From: a virus
Virus record (IMG/VR): IMGVR_UViG_3300030102_000728
Span: 1-35,088 of that record
Length of the DNA stretch: 35,088 nucleotides
Direction: 5' to 3' (one strand)
Below the pieces are notes generated by a model. The model ran no database searches, was not told the DNA's origin, and worked only from the letters and a program-made list of their open reading frames with translations. Made by a program: the position numbers and the translations under genes. Below, in pieces: positions 30,411-35,088 of this stretch. Position 1 is the stretch's first letter. Every line of letters begins with the position of its first letter.

Positions 30411-30641
30411 ATGACACTTGAAGAATACAGAAAAGAGAAAGGTCTATCCTATTATAATTTTGGGGTAGAACTTGGCATACGTGGAGTACAAAATCCCGGC
30501 ACGTCAGTTCAACGTTGGTGTTTAACTGCAAAGGTAAAACGTTTTCCCGATCCAGAAATGGTAAAGAAAATTTTAGAAGTCACAAAAAATAAAGTCACTA
30601 TAAAGGATCTATATGAAAGTTGGTGGAACACCAAAGTTTAA
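30411..30641 (+). CDS. Cro-like helix-turn-helix protein, 76 aa
   Basis: The product has the layout of a small phage HTH regulator: MTLEEYRKEKGLSYYNFGVE, then the likely recognition segment TSVQRWCLTAKVKRFPDPEM and a closing helix EMVKKILEVTKNKVTIKDLY. The N-terminal LEEYRKEKGLSYYNFGVELGI is the usual HTH entry. The ribosome site AAAGGAAAT precedes the ATG. It lies first in the rightward operon, next to a palindromic site, and probably represses or balances the divergent promoters. Confidence 0.65.
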   Translation: MTLEEYRKEKGLSYYNFGVELGIRGVQNPGTSVQRWCLTAKVKRFPDPEMVKKILEVTKNKVTIKDLYESWWNTKV

Positions 30642-30882
30642 ATACAAACGAGTAAGAATTTATTGGCAAGACATTGTATCTAATTCTGAATGGATGACAC
30701 TTGAAAAAGCTAAAGATCAAGTTTATTCTTTCTGTGAAGATACAGGTTATTTATTATACAAAGATCAAAAGAAACTTATTATATTTGCATCACATAGCTT
30801 TGATGATGATGGTACACTTACAGTTGGCAACACTACTGTATATCCTAGATCAGTTGTTAAAAAGATAGAGGTATTAAAATGA
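30613..30882 (+). CDS. hypothetical small alpha/beta protein, 89 aa
   Basis: The gene overlaps the Cro-like gene by 29 bases with AAAGGA before the ATG. The product contains RVRIYWQDIVSNSEWMTLEK, CEDTGYLLYKDQKKLIIFAS and TVYPRSVVKKIEVLK. This pattern (YWxDIVSxSxWxxLExAK ... GYLLxxD ... P.xVVKKIExL) is common in phage proteins of unknown function placed near early regulators. Confidence 0.65.
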   Translation: MKVGGTPKFKYKRVRIYWQDIVSNSEWMTLEKAKDQVYSFCEDTGYLLYKDQKKLIIFASHSFDDDGTLTVGNTTVYPRSVVKKIEVLK

Positions 30883-31052
30883 CCAATGATAAAATGTTTG
30901 ATGAGATAGGTTGTCCGGATGAGCTAAAGAAATGTAAGGAAGAAATTAAACGACATAAAAAACACATTGAGAAACTATCCAATCAGCTATTGGATTATGA
31001 AAGATTAATAGAAGAAAAAGATAACGAAATAATAATAATAAAAAACAGATGA
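30879..31052 (+). CDS. small coiled-coil protein, 57 aa
   Basis: The start overlaps the preceding stop (ATGA). After MTNDKMFDEIGCPDELKKCK the rest is one long charged helix (IKRHKKHIEKLSNQLLDYER) with an Ile-rich end IIIIKNR. No known family. It might dimerise; role unknown. Confidence 0.6.
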   Translation: MTNDKMFDEIGCPDELKKCKEEIKRHKKHIEKLSNQLLDYERLIEEKDNEIIIIKNR

Positions 31053-31062
31053 AAGGGTAAAG

Positions 31063-31155
31063 ATGATTGAAATATTTTTACAAGCACCAAAGGAACTACA
31101 AGTGTTGGCTTTATTTCTTGTAGTTTATGTCACTTGGAACTTTATTAATGGCTAG
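31063..31155 (+). CDS. membrane mini-protein, 30 aa
   Basis: The ATG follows AAAGGGTAAAG. The peptide MIEIFLQAPKELQVLALFLV plus VYVTWNFING has one hydrophobic span (about residues 13-27). Its TAG overlaps the start of the next gene, so it is part of the coupled operon. Function unknown. Confidence 0.5.
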   Translation: MIEIFLQAPKELQVLALFLVVYVTWNFING

Positions 31156-31522
31156 ACAAACCTACGCATTTTCTAATGGCGATTATAACGATTTTCATAG
31201 AAAATATAATGGCATTGCCATGATTGATATTGACAGTATTGAGTGCTGTCCACGTTGCTACGAGCCTTTAGCTATAATTGAGACGTGTTATGATAAAGGT
31301 CAGAAATATAAGGCTACAACCTTGTCAAAGATAGTCGCTAGTCGCCTAAATATACCCTGTTTTTTGGTATTCTATAAGAATTTGACCGACACCACCCTAA
31401 CTTTCCGTATCAAGCGAATAACGAGCTCTCCGACAGACTTTGAGTTAATGAATGAAGATCAGTGGGTATCCATCTTGCTAGACCTACAACAAAATCACAG
31501 GAAATTTTGCAACCATGAATAA
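31148..31522 (+). CDS. putative PD-(D/E)XK-like nuclease with CxxC motif, 124 aa
   Basis: An upstream ATG at 31127 is possible, but the ATG at 31148 fits the overlap with the preceding stop and the family-like start MARQTYAFSNGDYNDFHR. The core reads AMIDIDSIECCPRCYEPLAI followed by IETCYDKGQKYK and IPCFLVFYKN. Acidic residues at 27, 29, 32 and 45 plus Lys54, with a helix LSKIVASRLNIP, fit a PD-(D/E)XK-like fold. Similar GDYxxFHR...DIDxIE proteins occur in many phages and are often called nucleases without tests. CCPRC may bind metal. Confidence 0.5.
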   Translation: MARQTYAFSNGDYNDFHRKYNGIAMIDIDSIECCPRCYEPLAIIETCYDKGQKYKATTLSKIVASRLNIPCFLVFYKNLTDTTLTFRIKRITSSPTDFELMNEDQWVSILLDLQQNHRKFCNHE

Positions 31523-32210
31523 TACTCGTGCTTTTTTACACATAACCTATAAGTTATATGGACACCTTGATAAATTAAGCGGTACTAAAAAATCTAACTG
31601 TTTAAACTGCTATCTATCTTTAATGAAACACGCATGGAAAAAGAATAACTATGAATGTGGCTTGAGATATTCTACAATCGCCAAAGAAACTAAATTATCT
31701 CGTATAACTGTTAGACGTACCTTAGATACTCTAGAAAAATTACATATTATATCTACTGTCAGAGGTAGGTCCGGAAAAACCTATAAAATCAACGAGTTAT
31801 TTATTAAAACTGAATCAGATGGATCAATTTTATACACTAATAATAATAAGAAGTATAAAAAAGATCACTCTAATGTATATAAAAGATCAGTATTAGAAGA
31901 AACAATATATATTAATAATATAGAAAAAATTATAAGAGATAATAGAAATGATAAAGATAGTATGATACTAAACTTATCAAAGCTCCCCCTGTCAGACCTT
32001 AATTCAGATACTAACAATCCTTATTATGTTAAATTGGCTATTGAAAAGAAAGCTGAACTAGATCGTGAGAGTAAGGCAACCTACGTACATCCTCAAAAAG
32101 TAATTAATGAATTAAACAAGATAAGTAAAAATAGCAATCCACGATACCGAGAAAAAGTTTCTTTTAATAAACGTAATAATCTTGATTATAAAGGGAGACC
32201 TAAAAAATAA
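31515..32210 (+). CDS. winged-helix DNA-binding protein, possible replication initiator, 231 aa
   Basis: The gene overlaps the previous one by eight bases. Residues about 40-100 form a winged helix: GLRYSTIAKETKLSRITVRR with the recognition helix, then TLDTLEKLHIISTVRGRSGK as the wing. An N-terminal helical segment (LNCYLSLMKHAWKKNNYECG) is as in HTH_36-type phage replication proteins. The rest is charged and mostly disordered, ending in basic residues. With no polymerase or helicase in the window, it may load the host replisome, or it may be a transcription regulator. Confidence 0.65.
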   Translation: MNNTRAFLHITYKLYGHLDKLSGTKKSNCLNCYLSLMKHAWKKNNYECGLRYSTIAKETKLSRITVRRTLDTLEKLHIISTVRGRSGKTYKINELFIKTESDGSILYTNNNKKYKKDHSNVYKRSVLEETIYINNIEKIIRDNRNDKDSMILNLSKLPLSDLNSDTNNPYYVKLAIEKKAELDRESKATYVHPQKVINELNKISKNSNPRYREKVSFNKRNNLDYKGRPKK

Positions 32211-32638
32211 TGGTAGGTAGACCAATGCGTAAAGTATTCTGTCAAGGCTTTACTCGTGCTGGTAGACGTATTGGAAAACTAATACCATGTAAAATGAAAG
32301 GTTATGAACTTGCAAATGGCACATATTATTGTAAGTATCATGGTTATCAAAATGTCAAAGGCTTTAGAAAGAAAAACTATACACATGAAACAAGGATCAA
32401 ACAATTAAGTAAATTACAACAGTTTAGGAACTATACAGATGACCAACTCAAAGAATACTATTACAACCAAGTCAAAGTCAGAATTGATAACAACGAGCCA
32501 AGCCGATACAATTTGCGAAAAACTAACGAGAGGTTTAACTCTTACAGAAATACTAGAGGAAAAACAGTATCAGTTCAGCTTGATGAAATTTTATCATTTC
32601 TTAAAAAAAAATCCAGAACTGAACGAGAGGATAACTGA
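32210..32638 (+). CDS. Cys/His-containing phage protein overlapping the small terminase, 142 aa
   Basis: The start overlaps the preceding stop (TAATG). Residues 1-50 hold KVFCQGFTRAGRRIGKLIPC and YYCKYHGYQNVKGF, a Cys...Cys...CxxxH pattern, like phage proteins with a C-x-x-HG motif that often precede small terminases. The part from about residue 77 on is also read in another frame by the terminase gene and is low in recognisable structure. It could be a zinc-binding packaging accessory; not established. Confidence 0.6.
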   Translation: MVGRPMRKVFCQGFTRAGRRIGKLIPCKMKGYELANGTYYCKYHGYQNVKGFRKKNYTHETRIKQLSKLQQFRNYTDDQLKEYYYNQVKVRIDNNEPSRYNLRKTNERFNSYRNTRGKTVSVQLDEILSFLKKKSRTEREDN

Positions 32639-32912
32639 AGCTAGGAAGAATGGTGTTCAAACTTTAATAGATAAATTGCTGCAAGTCTTTCAATATCAAG
32701 AGATAGAAAATCCTAATCAAATACTATGGATTAGAGAAAAAACTAAATTTATTACCTTCCTCGCTAACAAGCTAACAGATTTATATTCAGATAATAAAGT
32801 CCAGAATGTTAAGACAGACCAATCAATTAAAATTTCATGGGAAGATAATCAATCGGATATGATTGATGTATCAGAGGATATAGTTGATATACCCTCTGAT
32901 AATAAAGATTAA
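32439..32912 (+). CDS. terminase small subunit-like protein, 157 aa
   Basis: Residues 20-70 look like the DNA-binding helices of small terminases: SQADTICEKLTRGLTLTEIL followed by FSLMKFYHFLKKNPELNERI and TEARK, the S-xx-xFY-FLxxNPExxxRxxxAR layout. Then come IREKTKFITFLANKLTDLYS and a tail (IKISWEDNQSD), as in Sf6-type small subunits. It would recognise the packaging site and load the large subunit. The first 200 bases overlap the 142-residue gene in another frame. Its stop abuts the stop of the convergent accessory island. Confidence 0.7.
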   Translation: MTNSKNTITTKSKSELITTSQADTICEKLTRGLTLTEILEEKQYQFSLMKFYHFLKKNPELNERITEARKNGVQTLIDKLLQVFQYQEIENPNQILWIREKTKFITFLANKLTDLYSDNKVQNVKTDQSIKISWEDNQSDMIDVSEDIVDIPSDNKD

Positions 32913-33080
32913 TTATTTTAAATCACAAATTCTGCAAACAGTTTCATTTTCATAAGTAAAAAACATATTGTCAGTTTGCTCATCTAAAATATTATTATCT
33001 GGTTTTTCTCCTAAATATTTTTGTATTTGTTTAGGTGTTATTTCGTGGTCAGTTATTCCACATTTATTACATTCACTCAT
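32913..33080 (-). CDS. small zinc-ribbon-like protein, 55 aa, last gene of the island
   Basis: The product starts MSECNKCGITDHEITPKQIQ and ends ETVCRICDLK: two CxxC pairs at the two ends, 42 residues apart, as in a compact zinc ribbon. Its start overlaps the upstream stop (TAATG). Its stop codon begins at the base after the stop of the convergent small terminase gene, so no untranslated base separates the operons. Confidence 0.65.
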   Translation of the reverse strand: MSECNKCGITDHEITPKQIQKYLGEKPDNNILDEQTDNMFFTYENETVCRICDLK

Positions 33081-33304
33081 TATTCCCTTTCCTTTGGATC
33101 TTCAAAGCTAACATGAACAACACAATCTTTTCCCTCGTGTTCATGCCATGCGTCATCTAAATCAGAAAGTAATTGTAAAAACTTTTTACCTCTCATTCCA
33201 TGATCTTGGTTATAACAGCTTTTAGTTATTTCAGCTTTCTTATTTTGTTTTCCATTGTTCCACTTTCTACTCCATGAAACAATCTCGTATTTGTCAATGT
33301 ACAT
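33080..33304 (-). CDS. hypothetical accessory protein, 74 aa
   Basis: AAAGGGAACT lies before the ATG. The product contains MYIDKYEIVSWSRKWNNGKQ, HGMRGKKFLQLLSDLDDAWH and KDCVVHVSFEDPKE, a small alpha/beta plan. It is coupled to the next gene. Not recognised. Confidence 0.6.
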   Translation of the reverse strand: MYIDKYEIVSWSRKWNNGKQNKKAEITKSCYNQDHGMRGKKFLQLLSDLDDAWHEHEGKDCVVHVSFEDPKERE

Positions 33305-33325
33305 AGTTCCCTTTCTTGTTGTTGT

Positions 33326-33526
33326 TTATATTTTTTTAAAACCAAAACATATTTCATTAGAGTTCTCTCCTTGTTCTGTTGAAAATACTCCAATAGGTTT
33401 TAAAGTTTCTATTTCTTCATCACCATTTTCATCTAATATTGAAAATTGAATAGGTGTTTTTAAATTGCAAGTTTCATTACAATTAAAAACATTATTTAAC
33501 AATTTTCTTATTGTCCATTGTTTCAT
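33326..33526 (-). CDS. hypothetical accessory protein, 66 aa
   Basis: The ATG at 33526 follows AAAGGGAACTAA. The product starts MKQWTIRKLLNNVFNCNETC and ends EICFGFKKI; a mostly beta body with three cysteines. The preceding gene overlaps its start by 35 bases. Its leader shares 20 bases with the leader of the 74-residue gene. Confidence 0.6.
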   Translation of the reverse strand: MKQWTIRKLLNNVFNCNETCNLKTPIQFSILDENGDEEIETLKPIGVFSTEQGENSNEICFGFKKI

Positions 33527-33644
33527 TTAGTTCCCTTTCTTGTTGTTTATAATAGGTGTATATTACACCCCTTGCATTTAAAATATTTATGAGAGTTAAT
33601 CTCATAAGTTCTTCTAAATTTTGTTTTTGTAGTTGTTTATTCAT
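33492..33644 (-). CDS. hypothetical helical mini-protein, 50 aa
   Basis: The start ATG overlaps the stop of the 49-residue gene (ATGAATAA). The product MNKQLQKQNLEELMRLTLIN continues with LNARGVIYTYYKQQERELNE and ends inside the next gene. The first 24 residues form an amphipathic helix. The overlap with a neighbour and lack of its own strong ribosome site lower the certainty. Confidence 0.45.
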   Translation of the reverse strand: MNKQLQKQNLEELMRLTLINILNARGVIYTYYKQQERELNETMDNKKIVK

Positions 33645-33786
33645 CATCTTCAGTTTCTTGTATTAATTCACCTTGATCATAACCTTGTTTAATTAATTCT
33701 GCAATATGCTCAAGATCAGCATCATTTGGTTTATAGTTTGGGTAATCATCTATTGTTAGTTTCCACCAGCTTCTTTTTGTTTCCAT
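33637..33786 (-). CDS. hypothetical acidic mini-protein, 49 aa
   Basis: The ATG at 33786 is preceded by the long repeated leader with AAAAGGGAAA. The product METKRSWWKLTIDDYPNYKP continues as NDADLEHIAELIKQGYDQGE and ends with an acidic tail. It resembles small phage proteins with a D-x-x-L-E-H-I-A-x-L-I-x-x-G-x-x-x-G-E helix, of unknown role. Confidence 0.6.
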   Translation of the reverse strand: METKRSWWKLTIDDYPNYKPNDADLEHIAELIKQGYDQGELIQETEDDE

Positions 33787-33820
33787 TTTATTTTTCCCTT
33801 TTGTTTAGTTGTTTATTCAT
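33784..33820 (-). repeat. 37-bp leader repeat, copy 1
   Basis: This block is identical to 34026-34062. In the coding direction it carries the last codon and stop of the upstream gene (GAATAA), a spacer, the ribosome site AAAAGGGAAA and the ATG of the next gene. The second copy does the same for another pair of unrelated genes. Confidence 0.9.
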
Positions 33821-34028
33821 TGTCTTTTTTTAATGGAATATTATCTTGTAGTGATTCAAATAAATTTAAACAGCTACAAATTAATTCTGCTCTATGAACA
33901 GAATCACAAAATGCAACAGTTTCAATTTTACCATTTTGTAAATCATAATTAACACCATTAAGATCACAAAAATAATTACCCTCAAAATATTCTTTGTCAA
34001 TCATATCTATATTTATATATTTAGTCAT
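33813..34028 (-). CDS. hypothetical accessory protein, 71 aa
   Basis: The product starts MTKYINIDMIDKEYFEGNYF and has VAFCDSVHRAELICSCLNLF in the second half, ending KKDNE. Three cysteines lie in a helical hairpin-like part. Both of its ends lie inside the 37-bp repeats, so the gene sits between two identical seams. Function unknown. Confidence 0.6.
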   Translation of the reverse strand: MTKYINIDMIDKEYFEGNYFCDLNGVNYDLQNGKIETVAFCDSVHRAELICSCLNLFESLQDNIPLKKDNE

Positions 34029-34062
34029 TTTATTTTTCCCTTTTGTTTAGTTGTTTATTCAT
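34026..34062 (-). repeat. 37-bp leader repeat, copy 2
   Basis: Identical over 37 bases to 33784-33820; the flanks differ at once on both sides. The two copies are 242 bases apart and bracket the 71-residue gene. Confidence 0.9.
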
Positions 34063-34210
34063 AAGTCCAATCACCTATAAGACATTCATTCCAGTCATAA
34101 TTTTCATGGTTTTCATCAGCTAGTTTCAATGCTTCTTCCATTGAATTAGCTTCTATTTCTGCTTCATGATGTATTGATTGTATTCCGTATACTGTATATT
34201 TTTTTTTCAT
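34055..34210 (-). CDS. DpnD/PcfM-like mini-protein, 51 aa
   Basis: A start further upstream is open, but the ATG at 34210 has AAAGGAAAA before it and gives a family-like product. It reads KKKYTVYGIQSIHHEAEIEA, then NSMEEALKLADENHE and a polar end. The strand-strand-helix layout V-x-x-EIEANSxEEALKLA is that of the DpnD/PcfM-like family of small proteins. The role of that family in phages is unclear. Confidence 0.6.
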   Translation of the reverse strand: MKKKYTVYGIQSIHHEAEIEANSMEEALKLADENHENYDWNECLIGDWTYE

Positions 34211-34211
34211 T

Positions 34212-34391
34212 TTATTTTTCCTTTCTATTTGCTTTGTCAATTATATCATCTGGCAAAGGTTCTATATCGTAGTCGTAATGTATGGCTAAACTGTGTTCAT
34301 CTAGTTCTATTTCCTTTCTTAATCTAGCCAAATAATCATTGAAGTCTTTTATTGTTTTACCTATTTTATCGTAGCTACTATCATCACTCAT
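34212..34391 (-). CDS. hypothetical acidic helical protein, 59 aa
   Basis: The start directly follows the stop of the upstream gene. The product MSDDSSYDKIGKTIKDFNDY continues LARLRKEIELDEHSLAIHYD and ends DKANRKEK; the codons for the last residues also form the AAAGGAAAA ribosome site of the next gene. Mostly helical. Not recognised. Confidence 0.6.
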   Translation of the reverse strand: MSDDSSYDKIGKTIKDFNDYLARLRKEIELDEHSLAIHYDYDIEPLPDDIIDKANRKEK

Positions 34392-34407
34392 TTATTCCTC
34401 GCTTTCT
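34389..34407 (-). repeat. 19-bp seam repeat CATTTATTCCTCGCTTTCT, copy 1
   Basis: Copies lie at 34389-34407, 34563-34581 and 34698-34716. In the coding direction each contains AGCGAGGAA (ribosome site), the stop TAA and the next ATG. In the first two the same bases encode the C-terminal Ser-Glu-Glu of the upstream protein; in the third the site lies just after the stop of the 92-residue gene. Confidence 0.9.
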
Positions 34408-34565
34408 TCATAACTTTCAGTAATTTGAAAGTGATCTCGTTCTATTATTTCATCACCGGAAAAATCACCACTGTTCACAATCTCTTTTGCTTTCTCTAAT
34501 GTTTCAGCTTTTATTTTTACTTGTGATGTACACTCTTCAATAAATGTTATATTATATACTTTCAT
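34392..34565 (-). CDS. DpnD/PcfM-like mini-protein, 57 aa (second copy)
   Basis: The product reads MKVYNITFIEECTSQVKIKA, then ETLEKAKEIVNSGDFSG and an acidic end ESYEESEE. It has the same strand-strand-helix plan as the 51-residue protein two genes away (V-x-I-x-A-E-T-L-E-K-A-K-E-I-V), so both may be distant paralogues. The gene lies exactly between two copies of the 19-bp seam repeat. Confidence 0.6.
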   Translation of the reverse strand: MKVYNITFIEECTSQVKIKAETLEKAKEIVNSGDFSGDEIIERDHFQITESYEESEE

Positions 34566-34581
34566 TTATTCCTCGCTTTCT
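34563..34581 (-). repeat. 19-bp seam repeat, copy 2
   Basis: Identical to the copy at 34389-34407. It joins the 44-residue gene to the 57-residue gene; TAA and ATG are adjacent without any base between. Confidence 0.9.
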
Positions 34582-34700
34582 GGCTCATTAACAAATCTTA
34601 CTACCATGACTATTCCATTTTCATCTACATGTTCTACTTCAATCTTATGTGTAGGACATTCATTGATCCATTTATTTATTTCTTCATCATATATTTTCAT
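34566..34700 (-). CDS. hypothetical mini-protein, 44 aa
   Basis: The product MKIYDEEINKWINECPTHKI continues EVEHVDENGIVMVVRFVNEP and ends ESEE. A short helix is followed by two strands. The gene sits between copies 2 and 3 of the 19-bp seam repeat. Its last residues equal those of the 57-residue protein because of that repeat. Confidence 0.6.
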   Translation of the reverse strand: MKIYDEEINKWINECPTHKIEVEHVDENGIVMVVRFVNEPESEE

Positions 34701-34716
34701 TTATTCCTCGCTTTCT
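34698..34716 (-). repeat. 19-bp seam repeat, copy 3
   Basis: Identical to the copies at 34389 and 34563. Here it follows the 3' end of the 92-residue gene, so the stretch AGCGAGGAATAA lies between two genes rather than at the end of one. Confidence 0.9.
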
Positions 34717-34993
34717 ATTTGTTTAAGTCTGTTAAGATATACTCACCGCTTTTTATTTTGGCTCGTGTATCTTTTATAGTTTCACCTAAAAATATATTTC
34801 TATATTTGCCTGTGGTGTTGCTATAATTCCAATATTTTTTATCTAATTCCACAGGTTTTAAATAATAAGAATTATATTTTTTTACAATCATTGAATTATA
34901 AGATTGAAAAAATTGATTCCCATTATCATCAGTAATAACAAATTGATTTGCTATTTTATTCCCATTGTTGCTTGTTATGTTTTCTACTTTCAT
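34715..34993 (-). CDS. hypothetical accessory protein, 92 aa
   Basis: AAAGGAAACA precedes the ATG. The product contains NQFVITDDNGNQFFQSYNSM, then IVKKYNSYYLKPVELDKKYW and RNIFLGETIKDTRAKIKSGE. The beta-rich first half (VITDDNGNQFFQSYNSMI) suggests a small barrel; not recognised. This is the complete copy of the gene that is cut at the left edge of the window. Confidence 0.7.
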   Translation of the reverse strand: MKVENITSNNGNKIANQFVITDDNGNQFFQSYNSMIVKKYNSYYLKPVELDKKYWNYSNTTGKYRNIFLGETIKDTRAKIKSGEYILTDLNK

Positions 34994-35088
34994 TTGTTTC
35001 CTTTCAGTTGTTTATTTAATAAATTTAATTTGTTTTTGTGTCAATTTTGTGGCATGAAAACCGACAGCTTCAAGATCACTTGTAAAGA
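34933..35088. repeat. terminal repeat of the window, in an alternative (444-bp shorter) arrangement
   Basis: Bases 34933-35009 are identical to 1-77. Bases 34996-35088 are identical to 508-600. The two matches share the 14 bases GTTTCCTTTCAGTT, present at 64-77 and 508-521. The right end therefore closes the circle but skips 444 bp of the left end, which hold the 52- and 70-residue genes. By subtraction the circle is 34932 bp with them or 34488 bp without. Confidence 0.95.
35012..35088 (-). CDS. 3' fragment of the zinc-ribbon-like gene, cut by the window edge
   Basis: This is identical to 524-600, the last 25 codons and stop of the 72-residue zinc-ribbon-like gene. It is the same gene in the alternative arrangement, where it lies directly upstream of the 92-residue gene. 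Confidence 0.85.
   Translation of the reverse strand, partial: FTSDLEAVGFHATKLTQKQIKFIK

Noticed and set aside
30311-30641. Lysogeny switch with integration
   Set aside because: A Cro-like regulator and a divergent operator are present, but no integrase, excisionase, attachment site or CI-like repressor was seen, so a temperate life style is not supported.
34629-34826. Plus-strand open frame of 65 codons
   Set aside because: It is antisense to the 44- and 92-residue island genes, which fit the seam repeats; its hydrophobic product is typical of shadows in AT-rich DNA.
34933-35088. Simple direct terminal repeat of a T7-like linear genome
   Set aside because: The right end is not a straight copy of the left end: it matches 1-77 and then 508-600. 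A plain terminal repeat would match continuously, so closure of a circular or permuted assembly with a variant is the better reading.
32913-35088. CRISPR array
   Set aside because: The repeats of the island are spaced unevenly, lie at gene starts and are separated by genes of different length, not by uniform spacers.

Overview
This window looks like an essentially complete, circularly assembled genome of a small AT-rich tailed phage of podovirus (T7-like) architecture. The evidence is a full set of head and short-tail genes in typical order: terminase, head-tail connector, Bbp19-like protein, scaffold, capsid, tail tubular proteins A and B, internal virion proteins and a tail fibre with a T7-type N-terminus. 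The strong A+T bias, the very tight gene packing and the many tiny basic or membrane genes resemble marine phages of SAR11 (Pelagibacter), in particular those of the HTVC010P type, which have T7-like structural genes but no phage RNA polymerase. The host assignment is inference from gene content and composition; no database was searched. No RNA polymerase, DNA polymerase, primase, helicase, integrase, tRNA or CRISPR array was seen. Layout: (1) 1-1092, minus strand: promoter-proximal part of an island of tiny accessory genes. (2) 1093-1584: the only gene-free stretch longer than 300 bases, probably a control region, with a DnaA-box-like site and a tandem 9-bp repeat. (3) 1585-26760, plus strand: large terminase, four small proteins (two or three of them related at the C-terminus), head and tail genes, three large fibre/adhesin proteins, a run of small membrane proteins where lysis genes would be expected, and an array of small lysine/arginine-rich proteins. 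(4) 30310-26750, minus strand: recombination and replication module, with a PD-(D/E)XK nuclease, an ERF-family annealing protein, a DUF6378-like protein and a protein carrying only the DNA-binding domain IV of DnaA. (5) 30311-30410: divergent control region with a palindromic operator candidate. (6) 30411-32912, plus strand: Cro-like HTH protein, small proteins, a putative nuclease, a winged-helix protein and a small terminase subunit. (7) 33080-32913 and on up to 35088, minus strand: the rest of the accessory island. Because the genome is circular, this island runs on into 1-1092. How it fits together: the ERF protein plus the nuclease form a recombination pair of the Red/Erf kind. The DnaA-domain-IV protein and the winged-helix protein are the only visible replication initiator candidates, so elongation must use the host replisome. 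Transcription must use host RNA polymerase. The most unusual observation is at the ends. The last 156 bases match bases 1-77 and then jump, through a 14-bp repeat that contains a ribosome binding site, to bases 508-600. The window therefore holds two versions of the same locus that differ by 444 bp and two small genes. Other gene junctions in the island also carry near-identical stop/ribosome-site/start repeats. The island therefore looks like a set of exchangeable gene cassettes whose recombination seams are their own translation-start regions.
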